Source: an uncultured Oscillospiraceae bacterium
GTDB lineage: Bacteria > Bacillota > Clostridia > Oscillospirales > Acutalibacteraceae
Assembly: GCA_902478605.1 (NCBI GenBank)
Contig: CABSLQ010000029.1
Coordinates: forward strand, 1-38,455
Length of the DNA: 38,455 bases
Reading direction: 5' to 3'
Positions 38,339 to 38,455 of the stretch are shown here, piece by piece (the stretch's first letter is position 1; each line of letters begins with the position of its first letter). Made by a program: the position numbers and the translations under genes. The notes under the pieces were generated by a model that ran no database searches, was not told where the DNA came from, and saw nothing but the letters and a program-made list of their open reading frames with translations.

Positions 38339-38455
38339 GGCTTCGTCTGTCTCATAAATATTATGATTGGCTAGGGCCCTATATAGACGATCAGAGCAAG
38401 GCCGTCTGACCACCAGCTGGAATCACAGCATAGCAAAAGCACTGTCCCATAAAGC
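38339..38455. other. Right window edge, no gene seen
   Basis: The last 117 bp show no start codon with a ribosome site and no long frame. The element certainly continues beyond the window, because the intact tRNA-Thr end is not present here. Confidence 0.5.

Overview
The window looks like the chromosome of an anaerobic, GC-rich gut Firmicute of the Clostridia (Oscillospirales-like). Signs of this are the flavodiiron protein, the two T-box leaders, the consensus sigma-A promoters, a Bacillus/Clostridium-type LexA box at recA, and the gene order. A central host block of about 28 kb is flanked by two mobile elements that are visibly more A/T-rich.

1-5.05 kb, left mobile element (right end only). 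It holds the end of an FtsX-type permease with its ABC ATPase, a small sigma-like helix-turn-helix protein, an orphan MazF-type toxin overlapping a SHOCT-like micro-ORF, and a large serine recombinase at the very end. The recombinase frame runs out of the element into host DNA. Just inside the host side lies what looks like the last nine codons of an interrupted host gene.

5.1-33.6 kb, host block, nearly all on the minus strand apart from an aldehyde dehydrogenase. Its groups are: flavodiiron protein; a metallophosphoesterase and zinc-ribbon pair; trxB-trxA, where TrxB lacks NADPH motifs; a Cys-T-box-controlled cysE-cysS set followed by a PfkB-family sugar kinase; recA, recX, rimO and pgsA, with an SOS box at recA and a palindromic MITE-like block between recA and recX; a lipoprotein/response regulator/histidine kinase operon followed by a DUF1385 protein and prmC; a cyclase-family hydrolase pair; ilvB-ilvN-leuC-leuD behind a second T-box; and an SGNH hydrolase. 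Palindromic repeats fill many intergenic gaps, and four 111-bp tandem repeats abut the ilvB promoter.

33.6-38.45 kb, right mobile element, probably a prophage (left end only). It begins at a 3' fragment of a tRNA-Thr(UGU) gene next to a tyrosine integrase. It continues through a membrane-anchored protein, an ImmA-like protease, a Cro/CI-like repressor with an operator region, an excisionase-like protein and several tiny membrane proteins. Two opposite-strand genes with their own promoters look like morons. Two compact promoter-to-terminator units of about 80 nt, each lying between minus-strand genes, are the strongest candidates here for undescribed small RNAs.

All calls come from reading the sequence. 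No database search or folding program was run.
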